NCBI GenBank assembly: GCA_902556505.1
Contig: CACDWM010000001.1
Span: 1 to 64,000 of the forward strand
Source: an uncultured Pelagibacteraceae bacterium
GTDB lineage: Bacteria > Pseudomonadota > Alphaproteobacteria > Pelagibacterales > Pelagibacteraceae
DNA length: 64,000 nt
Direction of reading: 5' to 3'
The notes under the pieces are model-generated. The model saw only the letters and a list, made by a program, of their open reading frames with translations, was not told where the DNA came from and searched no databases. Below, one piece after another: positions 27,105 to 34,800 of the stretch. The position numbers were made by a program, and so were the translations under genes. Position 1 is the first letter of the stretch; every line of letters starts with the position of its first letter.

Positions 27105-28463
27105 TTAGCCTTTTACAACTTCTCTTGTATTTGCGTTGAAAGACTCTTTGAATGGAATATCCACAACTACAGCGTCTACAGGTGTTCCTGGAGTGTCCGA
27201 GTATTTTTCTGGAAGATGAACTTTAAACTTAGTTCCAACTTTACCTTTTGGAAATCCATTAGGGTTTAAAGTTCCATCAAATGGAACGTAACCCATAGCA
27301 ATATTAGTTTTCTTTTCCGGATGCCACCATGGAGAAGTAATAAATCCGACTGGATCTCCACCACTTTCTGGTGATACTAACCAAAAATCTGGCGCATAAT
27401 CGTCAATAGGCTTACCACCCAATTCCATTCCAACTAATTGAAGTTTGTATGGTTTTTGACCAGCTTTTATGTCTGCTTTCATTTTCTCTAAAGCAGCTTT
27501 ACCAACATAGTCAGCTTTTTTATTCCATTCACCTTTACCAGATAATGAAACTTGATAACCTAAATTACATTGAAACGGATTATGTTGTTGATCCATGTCC
27601 TGTCCCCAAGAAAGAATACCAGCTTGTATTCTTCTGTGGTGTGCAGGTGCAATAACCATTAACCTATGTTTTTTTCCTGCATCCAATACTGCATTCCACA
27701 TATCTTCAGCATATAAAGTTGCATTTCTTAAATATATCTCATAACCAGCTTCTCCTGAAAAACCAGATTGAGAAATTACACAACTTCTTCCACCAATTGT
27801 TGCTTCTGCTAATCCATAGAAAGGCATATTATCAAAATCAACTTGGTCTCCACAAAGATCTTTCATTAAAGCTTTTGATTTAGGACCTTGAATTTGTACT
27901 GGACATGCATCAATTTCTTCAATTGTACAGTTAAATCTTCCATCCGCATTTACACCTTGTAAATACATTCCAATATCAGAGTCTGACAATGAAAACCAAA
28001 ATTCATCTTTTGAAATTCTTAAAAGAATAGGATCATTTAAAACTCCTCCATAAGCATTACATAAGATTACATATCTTGCTCTCATAGGAGAAATTTTTGT
28101 TGCATCTCTTGTTATAACGTAATCAGTAAATTTTTCTGCATCCGGACCTTTAACTCTTATTTGTCTTTCAACAGCTACATTCCACATTGTTACATGGTTT
28201 ACGATTGCATCATATTCAACCATTGCTCCACCATCTTCAGGTTTTACATAACCTCTTGGATGATAAATTCGATTGTATACAGTTGCTCTCCAACAACCTG
28301 CCTGCATTGATAAATGCCAATAAGGTGACTTTCTTACCCTTGTCGAAATTAATAATTCAACTTTAGTTGGCCCACTCTGTCTTAAATTGTATGGTACTTC
28401 TCTATCTGATTGATCAACAGAAGTAACATGTTGTACTTTAGTATAGTCAAATTCTTTAGACAT
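27105..28463 (-). CDS. GcvT-fold, probably THF-dependent demethylase
   Basis: 452 aa, one GcvT/aminomethyltransferase-type fold with no FAD oxidoreductase domain. Features: VKGPDAEKFTDYVITRD (about 104-120), LCNAYGGVLNDPILL (134-148), where D144 occupies the acidic folate-site position of GcvT proteins (usual form GGxxDD), IQGPKSKALM, and SGFSGEAGYEIY. It is longer than DmdA or GcvT (about 370 aa), closer in size to O-demethylases such as LigM. Its neighbours are an MTHFR-like gene (8-base overlap) and betaine-type transport genes, so I infer that it moves a methyl group from an imported methylated compound to THF. The substrate is open. Confidence 0.8.
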   Translation of the reverse strand: MSKEFDYTKVQHVTSVDQSDREVPYNLRQSGPTKVELLISTRVRKSPYWHLSMQAGCWRATVYNRIYHPRGYVKPEDGGAMVEYDAIVNHVTMWNVAVERQIRVKGPDAEKFTDYVITRDATKISPMRARYVILCNAYGGVLNDPILLRISKDEFWFSLSDSDIGMYLQGVNADGRFNCTIEEIDACPVQIQGPKSKALMKDLCGDQVDFDNMPFYGLAEATIGGRSCVISQSGFSGEAGYEIYLRNATLYAEDMWNAVLDAGKKHRLMVIAPAHHRRIQAGILSWGQDMDQQHNPFQCNLGYQVSLSGKGEWNKKADYVGKAALEKMKADIKAGQKPYKLQLVGMELGGKPIDDYAPDFWLVSPESGGDPVGFITSPWWHPEKKTNIAMGYVPFDGTLNPNGFPKGKVGTKFKVHLPEKYSDTPGTPVDAVVVDIPFKESFNANTREVVKG

Positions 28464-29184
28464 AACTATTCTCCCTCAACCACTTGTTAGTTTCCTTCAA
28501 GCCGCCGAATGTATAAATGTGGAAGTTATCAGTATGCGATTTAACTTTCCCAATTAAATCATTAGGGTCTTTAGGTTTCAATAAATCCAATGCCTTACTA
28601 AAATTAGATTTAAGAAAGTTTAAGGAATTTTTTGCCCCTACAATATTAGCAAATTTAATTAAGCTAGATATTTTTAAAGGCCCAGTGATTCCCACATGCA
28701 CTGGTACACTTTGCTTAGAAATAAAATCTATAATAGGCTGAGGATCTAGTAACCACTGTGTTACAATATAATCAGCATAAGGCTTTTTATCGATCATAGC
28801 TTTTTCTAAATCTGAGTCGGATATATCAGGACTCCCCTCGGGATGTCCAGCAATTCCTATTTTCATTTTTTCAAAATAACCTGTCTCTAAAAGTTGAAAT
28901 GAACTATCAAATTTACCTGCTGGTTCTCTTCCACCTCCAATAATCAAGGCTTGCTTTACGCCTCCATCTTTGCATCTAGAAACATAATCTTTAAGTTCTT
29001 TTTCATCATGCATTGATCTGGCAGGAAAATGGGGTACTGGGTTAAATCCTTTTTTTACAAGTTCTATTGCTTTATCAGCAGTTTCTCTATAATCACCCCC
29101 AGGTAGCATTGTTATATAAATGTCAGACAACGCAGGAACTGTATCAACCTCTGTTTTAGGACCTATTTCCAATGAAAAATTCAT
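28456..29184 (-). CDS. Methylenetetrahydrofolate reductase-like protein
   Basis: 242 aa, a shortened MetF-type TIM barrel (ordinary MetF is close to 290 aa). Typical parts are FSLEIGPKTE at the N-terminus, FNPVPHFPARSMHDEKEL, ALIIGGGREPAGKFDSS, IGIAGHPEGSPDIS and the YIVTQWLLDPQPIIDFI stretch. With the coupled GcvT-like enzyme, it would oxidise 5-methyl-THF to methylene-THF, letting methyl carbon be burned or used. MetF of E. coli runs mainly the other way, so the direction is inference from context. Confidence 0.85.
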   Translation of the reverse strand: MNFSLEIGPKTEVDTVPALSDIYITMLPGGDYRETADKAIELVKKGFNPVPHFPARSMHDEKELKDYVSRCKDGGVKQALIIGGGREPAGKFDSSFQLLETGYFEKMKIGIAGHPEGSPDISDSDLEKAMIDKKPYADYIVTQWLLDPQPIIDFISKQSVPVHVGITGPLKISSLIKFANIVGAKNSLNFLKSNFSKALDLLKPKDPNDLIGKVKSHTDNFHIYTFGGLKETNKWLRENSYV

Positions 29185-29241
29185 AGGGAAGATCTTTATT
29201 TATTTTGAAATATGAGTCTAGAAAATTCGATTGAGACTAAT

Positions 29242-30129
29242 TTACTTTTTTAACTGACCTCTGTGCTTTTGAATTCTTTGTCCGTACTGTTGAGTTACTC
29301 TATCAAAGATAATTGCTAGAGCTACGATTGCTAAACCATTCATCATTCCAAGAGCTAAATATTGGTTGGAAATAGCCTGTAAAATAGGGACTCCCAAGCC
29401 TTTTACACCTATCATTGAAGCTATCACTACCATTGCTAAAGCCATCATAATCGTTTGGTTAATCCCAGCAAAAATAGTTGGTAGAGAAAGTGGGATTTGA
29501 ACAGATCTTAATTTTTGCATCGGTGTTGCCCCAAAAGCTTCGCTAGCTTCTAAAGTTTCCTTATCAACTTCTCTAATCCCTAGATTTGTTAATCTTACAA
29601 TTGGAGGTAATGCATAAATACATACTGCAAGTAGCCCTGGAACTTTACCAATACCAAGAAGCATAATGATTGGAATTAAATATACAAAGCTTGGAATAGT
29701 TTGCATCATATCTAAAACAGGTAAAATTGCTTTTTCTGTTCTACGTGATTTTGACATTAATACTCCAATAGGTATTCCAACAACAATACAGACAAGTGTA
29801 GAAACGGAAATGATTGCAACTGTAGCCATACAATTTTTCCACATTCCAAAGTAGCCAATTACCAAGAAACAAACCACTGTACCAATTACAAGCTTAATAC
29901 TTCTTGATCCAATCCAAGCTAATAAAGCAAATACACCAATTACTAAAGGCCATGGACTGTTTACTAATAATTTTTCTAACCAAATTAAAAAATATAGTAG
30001 TGGATCAAAAAAACTTTCTATTCCATCTCCATAAGCTCTTGAAAAATCTTTAAAACTTAAATCAATACCCTTTTTCAGCTCCCTAAGAGCCGTTCTATCC
30101 ATTACAGGAATTTTATTAAAGAAGTCCAT
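29242..30129 (-). CDS. Betaine-type ABC transporter permease
   Basis: 295-aa ProW/OpuAB-like inner-membrane protein with one BPD_transp_1 domain and about six helices. The ATPase-contact loop is LEASEAFGATPMQKLRSVQIP, and the upstream MMQTIPSFVYLIPIIMLLGIG block is typical of the family. Unlike the 717-aa permease at 3036 it is not duplicated, so it should function as a homodimer. No ATPase gene is present in this operon; ProV at 2001 is a candidate partner. Confidence 0.92.
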   Translation of the reverse strand: MDFFNKIPVMDRTALRELKKGIDLSFKDFSRAYGDGIESFFDPLLYFLIWLEKLLVNSPWPLVIGVFALLAWIGSRSIKLVIGTVVCFLVIGYFGMWKNCMATVAIISVSTLVCIVVGIPIGVLMSKSRRTEKAILPVLDMMQTIPSFVYLIPIIMLLGIGKVPGLLAVCIYALPPIVRLTNLGIREVDKETLEASEAFGATPMQKLRSVQIPLSLPTIFAGINQTIMMALAMVVIASMIGVKGLGVPILQAISNQYLALGMMNGLAIVALAIIFDRVTQQYGQRIQKHRGQLKK

Positions 30130-30141
30130 AATTTTTATTTA

Positions 30142-30167
30142 ATCAAACCCGCCGAAGCGGGTTTGAT
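30142..30167 (-). promoter_or_regulatory. Stable intergenic hairpin between binding protein and permease genes
   Basis: ATCAAACCCGC (30142-30152) pairs perfectly with GCGGGTTTGAT (30157-30167). On the transcribed minus strand the loop reads C(TTCG)G, an extra-stable tetraloop. No proper T-run follows. It is placed to protect or partly terminate the mRNA, giving more binding protein than permease. Confidence 0.7.
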
Positions 30168-30178
30168 AATATTTTTAA

Positions 30179-31189
30179 TTAAAGTGCTTTTTTGATTTTT
30201 TTTGCAGCATCACTTGAAACCCATTTACTCCAAACACTTTCTTGTGTTTTTAGGAATTCAATTGCAGCATCAGCACCTTCTGCTTGGTTTTCACCCATCC
30301 AAACTAACATACCGTTCATAACTGGACCTGGGTATGTTCTCTTCTTAAAGTATTCCATACCAGCACTTCCAGCTGTATTTTTGAAATTGTCAGTTACGAT
30401 TGTGTAAACTTCAGATTTTGTCCATGAAGTTGCTTTAGGGTCTCCACATTCTTGTTCTGGTAAAACTATACATTTATCCCAGTTATCTTTTCCACCCCAA
30501 GCTCCCATGTCCACAGCTCTCATATCATATTTACCAATGATAGCCGTTGGTGACCAATAGTAACCAAACCAGTTTTCACCTCGCTCAGCAGCTTTAGCAA
30601 TTGAACCATCTAATCCTGCAGCAGAACCTGTTTCAACAATAGCCCAACCTTTTGCTTCCATGTCAAAAGCTTTGTAAAGATTTCTATTACTTAGCTCACA
30701 GTTCCAACCTGGAGGACAAATATGAAAACCACCTTTTGATGGATCTTCTGGATGAGGAAACAGATCTGGTCTTGCTAAAATTGCTTCAGCAGTTGTTAGC
30801 TCTGGATGTTTTTTAAGTGTGTGAGGTAATACCCACCATCCTTCACCCAAACCAGTAATCGGCGCTTTATTAAGTGAGTGCATTCTTCCTTCATCAATTG
30901 CTTTATTCAAAGCGATGATAGCAGCGTTTGCCCAAAATTCTGGAGCAACATCTGGCTCACCTTTTTCTTGCATAGATGCAAAAGTTGGCTGAGTTGCACC
31001 AGGCACAAGCTCAACATTACATCCATAACCTTCTTCTAATATAATCTTATCAACTTCAGCCATAAAGTTTGCTGAAGCCCAGTTCATATTAGCAATCGTT
31101 ATATTTCCACAAGCTGCATTTGCAACACTTCCAAAAGAAGTAAGACCAAACACAACAGCTAGTGAAAGAAGTATTCTTTTAATCTTCAT
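30179..31189 (-). CDS. Glycine betaine-type ABC transporter substrate-binding protein
   Basis: 336-aa OpuAC-family receptor. The start at 31189 gives a clean signal peptide (MKIKRILLSLAVVFGLTSFG ending in ANA) with GGGAGA seven bases upstream; a longer in-frame ATG at 31213 would put that site inside the gene. Trp-rich ligand region: NMNWASANF, EFWANAAI, GEGWWVLP, ENWFGYYWSP. It differs clearly from the receptor at 1-924, so the two systems may prefer different methylated compounds. First gene of a leftward operon with permease, MTHFR-like and GcvT-like genes. Confidence 0.93.
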   Translation of the reverse strand: MKIKRILLSLAVVFGLTSFGSVANAACGNITIANMNWASANFMAEVDKIILEEGYGCNVELVPGATQPTFASMQEKGEPDVAPEFWANAAIIALNKAIDEGRMHSLNKAPITGLGEGWWVLPHTLKKHPELTTAEAILARPDLFPHPEDPSKGGFHICPPGWNCELSNRNLYKAFDMEAKGWAIVETGSAAGLDGSIAKAAERGENWFGYYWSPTAIIGKYDMRAVDMGAWGGKDNWDKCIVLPEQECGDPKATSWTKSEVYTIVTDNFKNTAGSAGMEYFKKRTYPGPVMNGMLVWMGENQAEGADAAIEFLKTQESVWSKWVSSDAAKKIKKAL

Positions 31190-31397
31190 AATATCTCCCA
31201 ACATTTGATTCATTTAAAAGATAAATTGAACATATCGAGGCCAATAATGCAAATTTAATTCAACTACTGGTTGCAGTAAAATTGTCTTTAACTGAACAAA
31301 ATTTTTGTTTAAAGTTTTAATATGATTTTTTCTGCAAATTTTTTTTTCAAAGAATTTGTTTATATTTTAAATTGTAAAACTGTTTTTCAACAAATCA
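31190..31397. promoter_or_regulatory. Divergent promoter region between the two betaine operons
   Basis: A 208-base A/T-rich non-coding stretch, long for this genome, between a leftward uptake/demethylation operon and a rightward betaine-catabolism operon. It must carry both promoters. I see no clean palindromic operator; CTGGTTGCAG (31266-31275) is the only locally GC-rich, nearly symmetric motif. Confidence 0.5.
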
Positions 31398-31461
31398 TAA
31401 TTAGAGAAAGATAATTTTAAGCCTCGATTAATTTTTTAATTAATTAAAAAAAAGGAGGTTT
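31398..31461 (+). promoter_or_regulatory. RBS-occluding leader element, possibly a SAM-II/SAM-V-like riboswitch
   Basis: The start codon at 31462 has a strong Shine-Dalgarno (AGGAGG, 31453-31458), rare in this window. AAGCCTC at 31419-31425 can pair with GAGGTTT at 31455-31461 (7 bp, one G-U), hiding it. A TAATTA at 31398-31403 can pair with TAATTA repeats at 31437-31447, which would enclose AAGCCTC in a loop and leave an A8 run before the Shine-Dalgarno: the order of an H-type pseudoknot like SAM-II/SAM-V. A plain nested hairpin (ATTAATT/AATTAAT at 427-433/438-444 of 31xxx) is the alternative. SAM-V is known upstream of bhmT in SAR11, and bhmT is the second gene here. Confidence 0.45.
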
Positions 31462-32649
31462 ATGAATTTAAATAAAAAATTATCAGACATCTTAGATCCC
31501 AATAAAATAGAAGTTGTTAAAAATCCTATAGAGAAAGCTCATGGATTACCTAACGAATGTTATTTGAACAATGATTATTTAGAGTTTGAAAAAGAAAAAA
31601 TATTTAAAAATAATTGGACTATGATTGGGGTTGCAAGCTCTGTACCAAATCCAGGCGATGCAAAACCTTTTAATCTTTTAGGAATACCAATACTAATAGT
31701 TAGAAACAAAGAGAATGAAGTAAAAGTTTTTCATAATGTTTGTAGTCATAGAGGTTTCAAATTAGTTGATCAGGAATGTAAATTAAAAAATGTAATAAGA
31801 TGCCCTTATCATTCTTGGTCCTATGATTTTAATGGAAAATTAACTGTTACTCCACATATAGGAGGACTAGGAAAACATGAGGTTGAAGGGTTCGATAAAA
31901 ACAAGAGTAACTTAAAAGAAATTAAATCAAATATTTGGATGGATTTAATTTTTATTAATATTAATTCTAATGCAAAACCATTTGAAGATTTTATTAAACC
32001 TCTAGAGGATAGATGGTCTAAGTTTATTTCTAAAAAAGATCAAAAATTAATAAGACATTCGACTGATAACGGATATTTTAATATGACAGTAAATAGTAAT
32101 TGGAAATTTGCAATTGAGAATTATTGTGAAAGTTATCATTTGCCGTGGATACATCCAGAACTAAATAAAGTTTCAAATATTTCAGATCACTATCATATCG
32201 AAGATGAGAATTTAAATTTTTCAGGACAAGGAAGTAATAAATATTCACAACAGTTTGATGGAAACATTAAATTTAAATGCTTTCCTAACTGGCCTACTGA
32301 ACTTTATGAAAAATCTGAATATGTATCATTATATCCAAACGTAATGTTAGGAATACATATTGATCATTTCTATGCATTTTGGTTAGAGCCAATTTCTAAC
32401 AATCAAACTAAAGAACATTTTGAATTATATTATGTTGGAGACGAAAGTGCCTCTAGTGATGAGTTTAAAGACATAAGAGAAAAAAATTTTGCATTTTGGC
32501 AAGAAGTCATGAATGAAGATGTAACTGCAATAGAAGGAATGCAAAACGGGCGAAATTCTCCAGCTTACAATGGTGGGAATTTTTCACCTGTAATGGATAC
32601 TCCTACTTTGATGTTTCATAAGTGGGTTGCAACCAATTTAACTAAATGA
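31462..32649 (+). CDS. Rieske-type non-haem iron oxygenase, quaternary-amine demethylase-like
   Basis: 395-aa alpha-subunit-type oxygenase. The 2Fe-2S Rieske ligands are C94, H96, C114 and H117 (VCSHRGF and RCPYHSW). The mononuclear iron motif is ENYCESYHLPWIHPEL, with H226 and H231 as likely ligands. It most resembles choline monooxygenase/GbcA-type enzymes, which remove a methyl from glycine betaine as formaldehyde or hydroxylate choline. The neighbouring bhmT and DMGDH-like genes support a methylated-amine substrate. No ferredoxin reductase partner gene is seen in the window. Confidence 0.85.
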   Translation: MNLNKKLSDILDPNKIEVVKNPIEKAHGLPNECYLNNDYLEFEKEKIFKNNWTMIGVASSVPNPGDAKPFNLLGIPILIVRNKENEVKVFHNVCSHRGFKLVDQECKLKNVIRCPYHSWSYDFNGKLTVTPHIGGLGKHEVEGFDKNKSNLKEIKSNIWMDLIFININSNAKPFEDFIKPLEDRWSKFISKKDQKLIRHSTDNGYFNMTVNSNWKFAIENYCESYHLPWIHPELNKVSNISDHYHIEDENLNFSGQGSNKYSQQFDGNIKFKCFPNWPTELYEKSEYVSLYPNVMLGIHIDHFYAFWLEPISNNQTKEHFELYYVGDESASSDEFKDIREKNFAFWQEVMNEDVTAIEGMQNGRNSPAYNGGNFSPVMDTPTLMFHKWVATNLTK

Positions 32650-32660
32650 GAGGGTAAATT

Positions 32661-33701
32661 ATGAAAAAAGATCTTATTACAAGATTAAATGAAGGTCCAA
32701 TAATGTGTGCAGAAGGCTATCTTTTTGCAATGGAAAGAAGGGGTTATCTTTCAGCAGGTCCATTTGTTCCAGAAGTTGTTATGGAACATCCTGAGGTAGT
32801 AACTCAGTTACATCGAGAATTTATTAGAGCGGGATCTGATGTTGTTCAAGCATTTACTTATTACGGTCATAGAGAAAAGCTCAGAATAATTGGTAAAGAA
32901 CATTTGTTAGAACCAATGCAAAAAGGTGCTCTTAAAATTGCAAAAGATGCTGCTGCTGAGTTTAAAGATTTAGATCTTATGGTTTGCGGAGACGTGGCTA
33001 ATACAAATGTATTTGATCCAGGGGATCCTAATACTCACAAACAATGTCAACAAATGTATGAAGAACAAGTAGCTTGGGCAAAAGAGGCTGGTGTTGATTT
33101 TGTAATAGCAGAAACAATAAGTTGGACTGATGAAATGAAAATTGCATTAAAAGCAATTAAGGATGCAGGACTTATTGCAGTTTGTAATTTTGCAATTCCT
33201 AGAGGGGATAAAACTAGAGAAGGACATAGTACTGAGGATGCATGTAAGATGATGGAGGATCTGGGCGCTGATGTTGTTGGATTGAATTGTTACAGAGGAC
33301 CTGAAATGACAATGAAATTATTAAAAAAGGTTAGAGAAAAAGTTTCATGTCATGTTGCAGGACTTCCAGTACCTTACAGAACAACAGAGGAAGAACCTGG
33401 TTTCTTAAATATCACTGATCATGGTTGCGACTGTATTCCAGGTGGAAATGCATTCCCAGTAGCTTTAGATAATTTGTTTTGTAATAGATTTGAAATGGCA
33501 GAATTTGCAAAAGATTGTGTTCAGAATAAAATAAATTTTATTGGTATATGTTGTGGTGCCGAAGCTCATCATGTCAGAGAAATGTCTGTTGCAATTGGTA
33601 AAAAACCAATTTCAATGAAATATATGCCAGATATGAGCAAACATTTTCACCATGGAACAGATAAATCTCTTAAAAAAGTAAATAAGGAGATCAAATACTA
33701 A
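32661..33701 (+). CDS. bhmT: Betaine-homocysteine S-methyltransferase
   Basis: 346 aa. Transfers a methyl from glycine betaine to homocysteine, giving dimethylglycine and methionine. The zinc-thiolate site is visible: GLNCYRG (Cys near 211) and GICCGAEAHHVREM (Cys pair near 295). N-terminal GPIMCAEGYLFAMERRGYLSAG and FVPEVVMEHPE are typical. It starts 11 bases behind the Rieske gene with GAGGG upstream, and its product is the substrate of the DMGDH-like proteins downstream. Confidence 0.93.
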   Translation: MKKDLITRLNEGPIMCAEGYLFAMERRGYLSAGPFVPEVVMEHPEVVTQLHREFIRAGSDVVQAFTYYGHREKLRIIGKEHLLEPMQKGALKIAKDAAAEFKDLDLMVCGDVANTNVFDPGDPNTHKQCQQMYEEQVAWAKEAGVDFVIAETISWTDEMKIALKAIKDAGLIAVCNFAIPRGDKTREGHSTEDACKMMEDLGADVVGLNCYRGPEMTMKLLKKVREKVSCHVAGLPVPYRTTEEEPGFLNITDHGCDCIPGGNAFPVALDNLFCNRFEMAEFAKDCVQNKINFIGICCGAEAHHVREMSVAIGKKPISMKYMPDMSKHFHHGTDKSLKKVNKEIKY

Positions 33702-33709
33702 TAATAAAT

Positions 33710-34792
33710 ATGAAGAGAAAAACTTTTTTTGACTCTAGAGACAAATATTTATCATTTGTAAACTCAACTAATGAAAAATCAAAAATTGCTTTTTATTTAT
33801 TTAAAAAAATAGAAAAAATCAGTACTCGGTCACCAATTTTTAACGTATTAGACGCGGGTACTGGTGAGGGAACAATTATATCTACTTTTTTGTCAGGTCT
33901 GCATAAATATTTGCCAAATAAACCTATATTTGTTGTAGGTAAAGAAATAAGTATCGATGATATTAATGTGCTTCTAAGTTTTTTAGGGGATAGATTTGCT
34001 GAACATAAAACTTTAATTTTTAATATTACTAATTGTAGTTATAAAGATTTAAATAACTCTACATCTGACAAAGTAAAATTTGAAAAATTAGAATTAGTTG
34101 GAAAAAAAGGTATTGATTTTACTAAGATCTTAATGAGTTTAAGTCCTTATGTTAGAAAAAATTGGAAATTATCTTTTAATAACAAAAATGGTTCAATTAA
34201 ACCCAAGTCAAAAATTTTTTTGACTATTTACAGAAAAGATCAAAAAAAAAAATTAAAAGACTTTATACCTAGAAATATAAGTGAAATTCCAAAAAAATAT
34301 GATTTTATTATTGCATCTCAATGTTTTAAGCTTCGGTCTCCTTTAATTCAGACTGTAAATAATGTTATTAAACCTCTTTTATCTTTGTTAAATTTTAAGG
34401 GAAAAATGTTCCTTATATACTCATCAGGAAAGGATTTTACAGGATCATTTCTCAAATACTACTATCCAAGGAATGGTTTTTATAAAAATTCAGAACCAAA
34501 AAAATTAATATCTCAAATAAAAAAAAATATAGAAAAAGATAAATTTAAAATTAAACTAGAAAAACTAAAATATACCTTCAATAATTTATCTATCAATTTG
34601 AAGGAATTCTCACTAAATAATATTTTTTCTGTCTGGAATGCAATAAACTATGTGGGGCAAGTTTCTGAAATAGAGCAAAAAAAAGTTTCATTTACTAAAA
34701 AAAATATAAATATTCTTCAAAAGAGATTGTCCAAATTAAAAAATATTTATTTTGAAGACAATATTTTAAATTTTGAAAAAGAAAGGTTATAA
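33710..34792 (+). CDS. Putative SAM-dependent methyltransferase, 360 aa
   Basis: Class I methyltransferase motif I is readable as VLDAGTGEGT (46-55), followed by a probable acidic residue at strand beta-2 (VVGKEISIDD). The rest is Lys/Ser/Asn-rich, with no membrane helix, and diverges from families I know; IIASQCFKL and MFLIYSSG look like the late core strands. It lies 8 bases after bhmT and 8 before the 801-aa flavoprotein. Substrate unknown; methyl transfer in an operon that strips methyl groups is notable. Confidence 0.65.
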   Translation: MKRKTFFDSRDKYLSFVNSTNEKSKIAFYLFKKIEKISTRSPIFNVLDAGTGEGTIISTFLSGLHKYLPNKPIFVVGKEISIDDINVLLSFLGDRFAEHKTLIFNITNCSYKDLNNSTSDKVKFEKLELVGKKGIDFTKILMSLSPYVRKNWKLSFNNKNGSIKPKSKIFLTIYRKDQKKKLKDFIPRNISEIPKKYDFIIASQCFKLRSPLIQTVNNVIKPLLSLLNFKGKMFLIYSSGKDFTGSFLKYYYPRNGFYKNSEPKKLISQIKKNIEKDKFKIKLEKLKYTFNNLSINLKEFSLNNIFSVWNAINYVGQVSEIEQKKVSFTKKNINILQKRLSKLKNIYFEDNILNFEKERL

Positions 34793-34800
34793 ATAAATTT

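Noticed and set aside
27105-28463. Calling the GcvT-fold gene dmdA
   Set aside because: It is about 80 residues too long and its N-terminal third does not resemble DMSP demethylase as I know it; substrate left open.
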